This document shows, one piece after another, positions 54,025 through 64,000 of a stretch of DNA of 64,000 nt. A program made the position numbers and the translations under genes. The notes under the pieces were generated by a model that had not been told where the DNA came from, ran no database searches, and saw nothing but the letters and a program-made list of their open reading frames with translations. Each line of letters opens with the position of its first letter. The stretch's first letter is position 1. The DNA is from Azolla caroliniana. Its lineage: Eukaryota > Polypodiophyta. Location: contig JBHGNT010000018.1 in assembly GCA_043228905.1 (NCBI GenBank), positions 14,508,001-14,572,000 of the forward strand. The letters run 5' to 3'.

Positions 54025-54137
54025 GTCATGAGATTACACAGTGTTCTTGTAACATACTCATCAAGTAGGATATGTAGGTCTTGTTCAATCTTCCCATCAG
54101 CTTTGTTGATCCCTAGTTTGGCCTTTTAGTGGGAGAT

Positions 54138-54334
54138 TGATAGTAAGAAAAGGCCAAATATGTTATTTCTTACTATTTACGCATAGGTATAAAAACTAAT
54201 AGAAATGAGGGTTTCTAGTGCCCCCAAAAAGTTTTGTGTATTTTTCTTTGTCTGTGTGTTGTTCGACATTTTCTCTACAAGTAAGGAAAAACAGCAGCTC
54301 GCAGCTCGTCCGTCTCCATTGTTCTTCTCCAACA
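54138..54334 (+). repeat. Copia 3' LTR
   Basis: 197 bp, preceded by the AGTGGGAGAT polypurine tract. It differs from the 5' LTR at seven positions, all C/T or G/A. Confidence 0.95.
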
Positions 54335-54504
54335 CCGATTGTTAGTCATATGTTCAAGTTAGAGCTAAAATAATGAAGCACTATAGATAGATAGATTTTT
54401 AAAGTCCATGGGAGACCAATTGCAATCTATGAGACAAGGGCTAGCCATTGGTGGAATTAGAATTTTTATCGTCCATAAAGAGGACAGTTTTGACTTATGG
54501 GACT

Positions 54505-55725
54505 AGAGTATACATGTGTTCTTGATATCTATCTCCTTCCTACGAAGGGGTATTCATACATTGAAGCACAAAGTCTTTATACGTGAATAAAGCATACACA
54601 TATGAGCTTAACCTTCTAGGTGGTGTCTTAAGTAAGGGACTTAAGTTATAACTCCCTCTTAGTATGTAAGCATATCTTGAACGAATTGCACTATATGTCG
54701 AGCATGTGAAGAGCAAGTGGCATTCATCCTCTACCATGCCTTCATTGCATACTTTACATGTCTTCAAATTCGTTACATTTTGATACCATGATGCAACTTC
54801 AACACCTAACTTGTGAGAATGAGTGCGAAGCAGTGTAAGGGGTCTATGAGCATTACTACTCATATTGGTAATGAGATAAGGTTAGATACGATCAATAGGC
54901 ATTCTTTCTTTATATTGACATTCACAATGTAATATTCTAGCTTTGTCCTCTTAGCATCTTCCCACTTCATCCTTAATGCTTCCATCAACCTTTCCTCAAT
55001 CATTACATAATGCATAGCATCGCCCAAAATCTCTAAAAGGTCATCCATACCTCATCTTCTAAACCATTTCCTTATGTCAACAACCCAACTGGATGACAGA
55101 AGCAAGATTACACCCAACATTCTTTTGTAGCTTACATCCAACATTCCAAGCAAGATGTGGTAATTGATGATTCAAACACTTGTTTCCAAGAGCATAACCT
55201 GGTAAGAGGTTATATACTCTTTGGAGTGCCAATATTTTTATGGGTCAAACACTTGTTTCCAAGAGCATAACCTGGTAAGAGGTAGTGCATTTAACTCCTA
55301 ATTGCCTCCTTAAAAACATGTTTTGAATTTTCTCAATCTCATTCCATGCATTAAGAGAGATGTTGTCACCCCATACTTCTACTCCATAAAGCAATACTTG
55401 AGTTACCATGGCATTGAACAACATTAGTTTTATTTCCCGTCCACAAGTATCACTTTGGTTGCATTGGTTCTCCAAAAGGTAATACGATTTCAAACCGGCT
55501 TGGAGCCTAGAATCAAAATATGCATTCCTTTTTTTTGTGGCAGGTACATCAATACCAAGATATTTAAAGCTTTGAACAAATTGTATATGTTCATCTCTAT
55601 ATGTGAGCATAAGGTAATGATGAGGTTGGATGGTTTGCACTACCATCATTTTTGTTTTCTTGACATTCACTACTAGTCCACTACTATGAACACCGGGACA
55701 TTTGAAACAGGTAATATGTCGCATT
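54505..55725 (-). mobile_element. LINE family B, copy 3, 3' fragment
   Basis: The minus strand 55724-55245 encodes LVVNVKKTKMMVVQTIQ and LLYGVEVWGDNISLNA, then 54863-54540 encodes SSNAHRPLTLLRTHSHKLG and CKVCNEGMVEDECHLLF with the Cys/His tail. It is collinear with copies at 3.5-4.6 kb and 11.8-12.7 kb. A short internal duplication of the CACTTGTTTCCAAGAGCATAACCTGGTAAGAG type occurs at 55178 and 55249. The 5' truncation is at about 55725. Confidence 0.88.
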
Positions 55726-56440
55726 TTGAGAACTGTCCATCAAAAAATGACACAAATTAGGGTGATTCACAAAAAGGGGTGCCGCATGCGTAAAGGAATT
55801 TTAAAAATGACCCAAAAATATATTGATTTTTAACATGTACGGAAATTTAGGTGTTCAAAAAAATGCCTAAATAATGGACATGCCAAACTAACAAATGAAT
55901 GTCCAAAATGACTAACCCCAATATTTATAGAAATTCTGAATCCAAATCTTGATGTGCAATACAATATTTATAGTTAACGTATCAGGACAATCATTTTTCA
56001 AGTTTATGTCATCATCTTCATACCCATTAGATGAACTAGTACGAGTTTATGAGGTCTCATCCTCATCATCAATGGCAACTAATGCATTGTGTTGATCCAA
56101 TTGCAATCCAACCTCATCGAGTTTATGAGTCATGCTTCTTGTTTGTCTTTGTGTTGTGTCTGAAGCCACATTCCAGATCCTCTTTTAGTATCTTCATTGT
56201 GGTCTGTCACAGATAACTTGTTTTGGTCAAAGATAAGTCATACACTAATATATAAACATTATCCAATGTAAGAGTAGATGTGCTTGATGTATCTTTCCTC
56301 CTCACTTTTTGGTTATGATATTTCATTATGTACTTTCCATTTACAAGATTAGATTATGTGAGAGAAGCTTTCTACCAAAATCATTAGAATCTAAAAAATG
56401 TCTTAAAGATGTTTTCCATTTTTCTTAGATTCTCATAATA
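55726..56440. other. AT-rich spacer, no gene seen
   Basis: Short A/T-rich sequence with no open frame of note. No termini or coding similarity recognised. Confidence 0.5.
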
Positions 56441-56449
56441 AGCCTTTGA

Positions 56450-58460
56450 TATCGTATAGAAATCCGATTCATTCCATCTAGATTTGACGCAACATGTCGA
56501 ATTTTACTCTATACATCTAGAATTGGATATAATGCATCAGATTCCTGTAAGTCTTGGAATTTTTTTTAAAATTTCCATTAAAAAAATACTCTTGCATTTT
56601 AATGCATTGCATTGAATTCTAGCTACATAGACTAAAATATGATACATTGCATGGATTTCCCGAAAATACATAAATAAATACAAATTGAAAAAATAAAACA
56701 TTTTCCCATAAATAAATAAATAAACATTTTTTATTTTACTCGTAAATAAATAAATAAAAATTGAAAAATTAGATTTCAATGGAAATCCAATTCCGTGCAT
56801 CGGATTCAATTGAAAATCCAATTTCTCTTATTTTTTTGAAAGTTTTGTTTTTATTTTTCCCATAAAAAAAAAAATATATATTGAAAAAATGGATTTTCAA
56901 CGGAAATCCGATGCACTGCATCGGATTTTGGTTGAAAGTCCACTTTTACGTATTTTTTTCCAAATTTGCTTTTTTTTTTTTTTTTTTTGGGAATTTTTTT
57001 AAATTTTTCCCATAAAAAAATAAATAAAAATTGAAAAAATGGATTTTCAACGGAAATCCGATGCACTGCATCGGATTTTGGTTGAAAGTCCACTTTTATG
57101 TATTTTTTTCCAAATTTTCTTTTTTTTTTTTTGAATTTTTGAATTTTTTTGAATTTTTTCTATAAAAAATAAATAAATATTGAAAAAATAGATTTTCAAT
57201 CCAAATTTTCATAGTTTTTAGAGTTTTTTTGGTATTTTGTTTGTCTATTTTCTCATAAATAACTATATAGAAATTGAAAAAATGAATTTTCAAAGGAAAT
57301 CCGATGCAATGCATCGGATTTCTATTGAAAGTACACTTTTTGCTATTTGTTACCAAATTTTCATATTTTAAAATATCTTTTTGTATTTTTTAAATTTTTT
57401 TTCATTTTTTCCCATAAATAAATAAATAAAAATTGCAAAAAATGGGTTTTCAACAGAAATCCGATGCACTACATTGGATTTCTATTGAAAATCCATTTTT
57501 TCTTATTTGTTTCCAATTTTTCAGATATTTTGAATTTGTTTTTGTATTTGTTTTGAATTGTTTTTGTTTTTATCATAAATAAATATATAGGAATTGAAAA
57601 AAATGGATTTTCAACGGGAATCCGATGCACTGCATTGGATTTCCATTGAAAGTCCACTTTTTCTTGTTTGTTTACAAATTTTCTTATTTGTTTATATTTT
57701 TCTCTAAAAAAGTGTTAAAAATAAACAAATTGTAATTTTTTCCATTTAAAATGATGTGTTTTCAACGGGAATCCGATGCAGTGCATCGGATTCCTGTTGA
57801 AAACACATCATTTTCAACAGGATTTTCAATGGAAATCCGATGCACTGCATCGGATTTCCGTTGAAAGTCCAATATTTTTCTTATGTTTTTTCATAAAACA
57901 TTAATTTGCAATTGAAATCCGACTCAATGGTTCAGATTTTGTTGAAAATGTAATATTTTTTTATTATCTCATTGTTTTATGAAAAACCTAAAAGAAATTT
58001 GGATTTTTAATTGAAATTCGATGTAGTGCATTAGATTTCAGTTGGAAATCCACTTTTTTAATATATTTTTATTTATTTTTTGAAAAAATGAAAAACAATT
58101 GAAAAGAAAGAGGATTGCCAGCTAAAATCTGATGCAATGCATCAATGTCTAGCTGTATAGACTACGATCTGATGTAGTGTATCGGATTTCAGTTGAAAAG
58201 CCGTTTATTATTATTTTATATGGAAAATAAATAAATAAATAACATTGGAAAAAGAAAAAAGAAAAATGGATTTTCAACTCTAATCCAACGCATTGCATTA
58301 GATTCTAGCTATATATACTAAAATATAATGTAGTGCATAGTATTTTAGCTGAAAATCCATTTTTTATTTTTTAATGGAAAAAATTTTAAAAATTACAAAA
58401 AAAAAAAACTTGGATTTTCAACTGAAATCTAGTGCATCGCATTGGATTCCAATTAAAAAT
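56450..58460. repeat. Array of imperfect palindromes (hairpin satellite)
   Basis: A motif of about 50 bp, GGATTTTCAACGGAAATCC followed by GATGCACTGCATC and then the complement GGATTTCCGTTGAAAGTCC, recurs about 14 times. The best copies are centred near 56905, 57057, 57303, 57623, 57774 and 57837. Each motif is itself an inverted repeat around GATGCANTGCATC, so each unit can form a hairpin with a stem of about 20-25 bp. Spacers are (A/T)-rich, often with AAATAAATAAAT, and spacing varies from about 60 to 240 bp. Central copies are most alike and edge copies are eroded, as in satellite arrays. Open frames across it repeat the same short peptide and are not genes. Confidence 0.88.
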
Positions 58461-59490
58461 CCAAGATTTTTTATTTTTTCAAATTTTATTGTTTCAAAAT
58501 TTCAATGGGTTTTAGATTAGTTTTCTGACACAGGTATATAATATAAAACTTACATCAATTTAGATTAACGTTATATTCTATTCTTCAGTTTGATGTTACC
58601 TGTGCAATTTCATTCTACTGTCATTTACTACTAAAACATACGCCTTAAAGATTATCAGGAACTCTGTTGCATTAGAGAAGGACCTTGAGCAAGTTAATGT
58701 CATCAAAATGAGGATCCAAGGTATCTGGGGTTGTCCTGATCAAGACCAAGAAGTTGGGGCAAAGCATATCAATAAAACTTAGATGTTCCAGATGACTTTT
58801 AGAAAACTTGTGGAACTATAGATGAAGATGCAGGGCAACTTGTTGAATTAGAAGACGTTTCAGAGTCTAAACATACTAACAATTCAACTTAGCGTACTGA
58901 CGAAGCCAATGAGGACAATCCTGATGAAAGAGCTAATCCTGAGTAGACGGCTTTACCAGACTTATTATTCAATTGAATGGTTATGGCTTATTGTAAATTT
59001 TGAACAATATGAATTGTTAAATTTTGACGTAATATATAAGTTGAGCTTACTTATAATTTTCGTGTAACAATCATTGAACTTAGAAATTAAGTATACTTGT
59101 ATGTGTACATGTTATCTAAACTCTCCTTTATCATTTGGGGTATATCGGAGATAAGTTTATACTCTATCATTTACTCGTATGATTGGAATGTTATTGTAGA
59201 CTAGTTTATTTATACATTGACAGTGTCATGTATCACGTGTCAATGGAAATTTTCTCTTGACATAGTAGTATCTCTTAATTGCAAGGTTCACAATTTGCTT
59301 TAAGATGTATTATATTTAAATATACACACATAATTAGAAGAAGTCACTCATTCAATGGGGCATGCTTTTTAGAATATGCACAAGGACCCGTGTTACTATT
59401 ATACTTGTGTTGACAAATACACCCCTGTCTAAGATTTGGACAAAAACATGGTAGATAGAATATACGTCGGATGATTTTGTTGACGTGATA
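58461..59490. other. Unrecognised AT-rich sequence
   Basis: 58640-58950 has slightly more coding-like composition (GACCTTGAGCAAGTTAATGTC and similar), but every frame is stopped. It may be a gene or element relic that I cannot identify. Confidence 0.45.
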
Positions 59491-62100
59491 TTAGTTAGTT
59501 GACTCTCTTCCATGATTACTCTCAATGTGACTAAATGATCCACAGTGGAGTGTTTGGGTTTAAATCCCGCTTGCCCAAGTGCTCTTTTGCTCGTACTTTC
59601 AGCCCATGTACTTATCTTTTGCTCCATAATAGTGCTATATAATTTAGCAATAGTTGAGCTCACCATTATTGTACGATAATTTGATACTTGATTTAATCCA
59701 ATTCATAAGCCAATCATTTGGAAAACCTTGTTTTATAGCTTCCTCTATAATTGTCGTTATCCAATGCCGAGTATGTGGCATTGTCCATTTTAAAAGCTCA
59801 CTTGAGACATAGGTTGCATCTGTTGCTTTCCCACTCACCACCTTTATTCCCTTATTGACATCATCAATATCGATACATGTAGTGCATGGTGTTTCAATTT
59901 TCTCAACCATAGCAGCCACACATTCATGCATATATTGCCTTTGTACATAGTCTAACATCTCTTCATTTGTAAAGTGACCTTGAGCATCTTCTTTATTACC
60001 CTTGAGTTGTCCCCATGCTAAATTTGGTTTGAGCTTAAACAAATTTTTCTTTTTCATTTCTTGCATTTGGAAATATCTTCTTTTCTTTCGCTTCACTACT
60101 TTCTTATATAGGTGCCATGCAACGATCTTTTCATTTTCCCCTTCTATGGACTTACACCATTTGAGATATATCTTACATTCATCGTCGAACCAAGAATTAC
60201 ATGGAAAACTACGAATCTTATGCCCACCCACATGCCTCTTAAAGTATTGATATTCAATCTTAAGCATGATATCCTTCAAATGTTGTCAATTTTCTTGAAC
60301 ATCGTTGCTTAGAGAAAAATTTAACAAATGGTTCTCCACTTCATTTGCATACATCTTAACTTTTTTGCAGCAAGGTCGAATGATACATCTCTTTTCGTCT
60401 TTCACTCCAGGGTATCTATTGGTGAAATGTGGAATTGCAAGCTCTAAGTACAATGGCTTGTGGTCTGAGTCTGAAGATAGAGAACCAACTTTAAACACAT
60501 TTACCAATGATAGATCACATGCCAACATTAATGCGTCATCAACCACACTTCCTCCACTCGAGGATGGTAAACATGTGAGCACATTTGTCAATGAGAGTGC
60601 ATTTATACCATTTAGGATAATCAAGTTTGTGCAATTTAGCATATGTAAATCAAAAGTTTTCCATAATCTGACATGACATAATCCTCTGAGTCAGCAATAA
60701 ACAATGTTCTACTACATTTTCTTCAAATGTCACCACATTTTGAAAATTTCCAACTCTTGCATTGAAGTCTCCCATAATTAAAACTTTACCAAGCTTCTCA
60801 AATGAAAGTATATCATGGCATAACTCAGTAAAAGGATCGTCACAATCTAACCCAAACTCACTATATTAGTTTTGAGTCTTTGTGAGGAACGTAACATGCA
60901 ACTATATAGAGCTTCTCTTTCCCCAAATTAACCTTTATCCATATGTATCTCTTATAGTCATCATATTTGCATACTTTGATACAATTATCTAAGCTCTCAT
61001 GGTAAATACATGCTATCCCAACACGCCCAATATTCCCTTTGGAGTGAGGCCATATCAATTTTATGAGATAACCATCTATCTTAGGTATACGTTTTGCCTC
61101 ATGCTCCCATGTTTCAGCCAAAAATATAATATTCATACCTTGAGCTAAATCATTGTCCTAAACCCTTATTCCATGGATATCCTCTACAATTCCAAAACGT
61201 TACTTTCAATCTTGAAGAACTTTTAGTTCCATTGGTCGTTGCTTGCTATGCATTTTGATTTGCTTTCCTAGGTGCATATGCTTGCCTTCTACATTCTTGT
61301 TCTTGTGGAGTTCTATCCTCCGTTACAAAAAAACTTGTCCCTTTAAGTACACCTTACTACTATATAGAATCATAACCCTTTTACATTCATGTAAGATTGT
61401 ACAAAGAATAGCTCGACATGACTCTCTCTCTAGTTGCTTTTTGCCAACCCTATGTGCGGCATATACAATAACATCTCATATAGCAATGTGATCTTCAAAG
61501 AGTTTCGTAATATTCTCTCCAAGAAATAAAGCATTCTCTTTTTCATTCTCTTATATACCTCTAATGACAATATTATTCTTTCTTCTTTCGATTTCATATT
61601 GCTCACATCTAACACATCCATGGTATTAGAATGCCTTTTCATGATTTTTGGGGTTTCTTTCAAGAGAACATATTTTCACCTTGTCATGATCACATCTTCT
61701 TTCCCTTCAATTGTAGATTTTATTTCAACATTTGCCTTCACTAAAATCTCTTTTTTTGCTTCAAAACATTTTTCTTTCTATTTCAAGCATCCAATTATTT
61801 TTGCATTTGAATAGTCATGTTCATGCAAAGCGTTAATCTCTAACTTTTGCACTTCCATTGTATGTTGAAGAGTTAATTCTCTCTCCTTACAAGCATACAT
61901 TTCGCTTTGCATATGCATCACTATCTCTTGCAATGAGATATACATAGCTACCATCTTTTCCATCGACCAAGTATGCATTTGATTGTTTGGGCTTTCAATC
62001 ACATCATCATTAACTTTTACTCTTGGCATACTAAAATGATAGAAGTAGAATGTACCTTTCAATCAATTAGGGTTTCAAAATCTACCTTGAGTTAGAGGAA
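59491..62100 (-). mobile_element. LINE family B, copy 4, 5' part including a probable ORF1 remnant
   Basis: Minus strand: 61190-60286 is the endonuclease (TFWNCRGYPWNKGLG at the start, FLAETWEHEAK, VACYVPHKDSK, SDHKPL), 60279-59644 the linker and early RT (WFDDECKIYLKWCK), 59666-59490 RT block QKISTWAESTSKRALGQAG. It stops at about 59491 inside the RT, so the 3' half is missing, unusual for a LINE and suggesting later deletion. Upstream, 62062-61430 encodes coiled-coil-like pieces (MEKMVAMYISLQEIVMHMQ, KERELTLQHTMEVQKLEI), in the position of a LINE ORF1 RNA-binding protein. Several frameshifts are present. Confidence 0.82.
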
Positions 62101-62239
62101 CCGTGGGGCAAAGAGGGCTGCGGACGAAAATGCTCATAACTTCTCACCACGGCAATAGAATTCAGCAAATAAACATTATTAAAAAACTCTCCAAAGAGCT
62201 TTCTAATGAGCTATAGAACGCAGAAAACAGTGGTGTGAG

Positions 62240-62277
62240 AGAAACGGGAGCAGAGAGAGAGAGAGAGAGAGAGAGAT
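62240..62277. repeat. (GA)n run
   Basis: AGAGAGAGAG tract near the presumed 5' edge of LINE B copy 4. Confidence 0.7.
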
Positions 62278-62587
62278 TAACGTCTTCTAAGACCATAATT
62301 GGCCCATGAGACAATTGGTTTACAACAAAATGGGATGTTTACCCAATCATCGAAAATAAAAAGAGCAAATTATCGAATTAATTTTCTATTATTCTTGAAA
62401 ATATGAGTGAATGTCTCTCCCCTCAGGAGAGGTTCGTATGTAATACATTGGCAGAGTTATGCATGTTTGTGGAGTGGGCAGCGCCCCATATGCAATCCAT
62501 GTGGCATCCAATTATCTGGAGAATATCCTGCCACATTCTACAAAGATGGAAAAAATATGAAAAAATTTGTTACAATTTAAAGACATC

Positions 62588-62655
62588 TACCTTAGTGGTA
62601 AGAACTATGTGAGGTCCCCCCCTCCCGCCAATAAGGAGGTAACTAGTTCGATTCT
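62588..62655 (+). repeat. Possible tRNA-derived (SINE-like) promoter pair
   Basis: TACCTTAGTGGT (62588) resembles an A box and AGTTCGATTCT (62645) a B box, 57 bp apart. No tRNA cloverleaf can be drawn. Weak. Confidence 0.25.
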
Positions 62656-62732
62656 TTACAATATTTTTACAAGTACCTGTCAAATGGTCTTTTATGGTCA
62701 TACATTATGTTGACAACTGCTGGCTGTATTGT

Positions 62733-63946
62733 TCAGTCACTTTCATCATATGAATCGGAACATGAATCCGAATCGGAGTTGGATCCCGAGCCTGAATCTG
62801 AATCCAAATCTGAATGGGGTCTGTCATATCTTGTACCTTTGCTGAAATCTTGTTTATATTCATGTTTTTGCACTCGTTCTTCATCCCCGTTCTCTATATC
62901 TTCTTCCATGGAGTCTGTATCAGGTTGTTCCTCATTGACAATAGTTTGCCCCTTTGCTTGATCGAGTTCTTCCAAGGGAGCATCATCTTCCTCTTTCTCT
63001 TCCCCTTCCTCATCATACTCATCCTCAATAAGAACTTCCTCGTCTTCCTCTTCAGCTCCACTTGTATTTTCTTCTTCTTCGTTATCATAGTGCATTTGAC
63101 CATTAGTTTGATTGATTGTACCATTATCTCGAAAATTCTCCCACTCATTTGTCCCTTTTTTCAAGCTCAGTTCCTCATTACATGGAGTGGAGTGCTTATA
63201 CTCCGCAGTAGGATTAAATTCTTTATCCTGTGCCGGTTTCTCATACCTGCTTCTCGAGACCTTAATTACCAAAGATGGACGAGATACTTCAGAAATATGA
63301 TCTCTCTCTTTCTTATCCTTTGTGACAGGATCTTTGTGCACATCACTCCCTCCCTCAATTGTAGCAGCATCAAGGTTCAAAACTTTTTTTGAAGAGGCCA
63401 AACCAGATGCCTAAAAAACCAAAATAAGAAACATCATAAGAAAAATGTGTTCATGAGATACATGCAAAAAAAAAAATTGTTCCTTTCTTCAGACACAAGC
63501 CTTACCTTTTGATTTGTGTCTATCTGACCACTCGAGTGTTGTTTTTTCTGTTCAACATCATAAAAGAGGGCAGCATCAAATGTTTGAAGCCGGAGAGCTA
63601 CAGCTGCGGTTGTCCGAGGAACCCAAGGAAGAACATTTGATCCATCTCGAACATCCAACGAAGTATCCTCTAAGAGCTCTTTTGTAGTTCCGAACGAAGA
63701 AGACAACCAATCTCTTTTAGTTGCCCCTTCTAACTCAGTCAATAGCTATTCATCGCATACATAGGTATGCAGTTAATGACTCAGAATTGAAAAGCATATT
63801 TCATAAAGAAATTCCAAGATAAGATTTCAAACACTAAACACCTGAAGTAGTTCTGAGGGAGATGATGCATGCTTCAATGAAACCCCCCATGCCTTCCGTT
63901 GAGATCCTGTCCATGATGAATTAATTGCCTCCATAGGAATAGCAGC
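62733..63946 (-). CDS. C-terminal exons of a chromatin-remodelling (WHIM2/DDT-type) protein with an acidic tail
   Basis: Three exons on the minus strand join in phase 0: 63946-63842, 63745-63506 and 63410-62733 (stop). Together 340 residues are visible; earlier exons lie beyond the right edge. RKAWGVSLKHASSPSELLQ, LLTELEGATKRDWLSSSFGTTKELL and PWVPRTTAAVALRLQTFDAALFYD match, from memory, the WHIM2/WSD-type region of ISWI-partner proteins (plant RLT homeobox-DDT or MBD9-like, BAZ-like in animals). This region packs against the DDT domain and contacts nucleosome linker DNA. The last exon is disordered, with Glu/Asp runs (EEEDEEVLIEDEYDEE) and a terminal Ser/Asp repeat. I cannot tell which family member it is without the N-terminus. 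Confidence 0.65.
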
Positions 63947-64000
63947 CTATAACAATATAAGTTTCAGTAAATTTAAATTGCAACATTAGAAGACATTTAA

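Larger units (their letters stand above)
39375..54334 (+). mobile_element. Ty1/copia element, interrupted by a nested gypsy element
   Basis: The 197-bp LTRs begin TGATAG and end CCAACA, with flanking CGAT repeated on both sides (TCGAT/CCGAT, an aged 5-bp duplication). TGGTATCAGAGC, two bases inside the left LTR, is the initiator-Met tRNA primer site, and AGTGGGAGAT before the right LTR is the polypurine tract. Without the nested element and its duplicated TTGGT it is about 5.1 kb and holds a single gag-pol frame. The LTRs differ at seven sites, all transitions. It is inactivated by one nonsense codon and by the nested insertion. Confidence 0.95.

Noticed and set aside
56537-57657. Repeated minus-strand frames with MDFQ...AVHRI...VENPFF in the palindrome array
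   Set aside because: They follow the repeat unit, are interrupted in each spacer by homopolymer runs and have no protein-like composition.
56880-58450. CRISPR-like array of regularly recurring palindromes
   Set aside because: Spacing is irregular, spacers are low-complexity, the genome is eukaryotic and there are no cas genes.
62814-63392. Plus-strand 192-codon hydrophobic frame
   Set aside because: It is the antisense of the acidic last exon (Glu/Asp codons read as Phe/Leu/Ser/Ile) and overlaps a better supported gene.

Overview
The window is nuclear DNA of a land plant. The evidence is spliced genes with GT-AG introns, a plastid-targeting leader on one gene, plant-type Ty1/copia and Ty3/gypsy retrotransposons, an APE-type LINE population and a hAT DNA transposon. 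The mix of elements, and a gene with a MinC C-terminal domain (which I do not recall from angiosperms), point to a non-seed plant such as a fern or lycophyte. The species cannot be fixed from the sequence alone. Most of the window is transposable elements of several ages, many nested. Only two stretches look like resident host genes.

Regions from left to right: 1-310 is the end of a copia-type element with a truncated LTR. 311-16.5 kb is a pile of broken elements: two LINE families on the minus strand (called A and B here), a copia RT relic interrupted by a solo-LTR-like insert, and a decayed gypsy 3' end with its LTR. 16.82-23.84 kb is a complete but frameshifted gypsy element (Gypsy-2) with 644/643-bp LTRs. 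24.56-25.33 kb is a solo LTR of a related family. 25,994-30,637 is a complete hAT transposon with perfect 20-bp terminal inverted repeats, an 8-bp target duplication and an uninterrupted transposase. It also carries pieces of two host genes, an OTU-type deubiquitinase and ribosomal protein eS7. 32.2-35.5 kb is a seven-exon gene predicted to encode a plastid protein that joins a MinC C-terminal domain to a four-helix membrane module. 39.4-54.3 kb is a copia element split by a very young 9.8-kb gypsy element (Gypsy-1) with LTRs that look identical and two long intact ORFs. 54.5-55.7 kb is another LINE B fragment. 56.45-58.46 kb is an AT-rich array of imperfect palindromes. 59.5-62.1 kb is the 5' half of a LINE B. 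62.73-63.95 kb holds the last three exons of a minus-strand gene for a probable chromatin-remodelling (WHIM2/DDT-type) protein with a very acidic tail, running off the right edge.

Relative ages can be read directly. Gypsy-1 is youngest (no LTR difference seen). The host copia copy has 7 differences in 197 bp of LTR, all transitions. Gypsy-2 has about 17 substitutions and one indel per 643 bp. The LINE copies and the gypsy relic at 12.7-15.5 kb are older and full of stops. The strongest candidates for something undescribed are the MinC-domain/membrane fusion gene, the gene-carrying hAT element, the large accessory ORF of Gypsy-1 (also present in the old relic) and the palindrome array.
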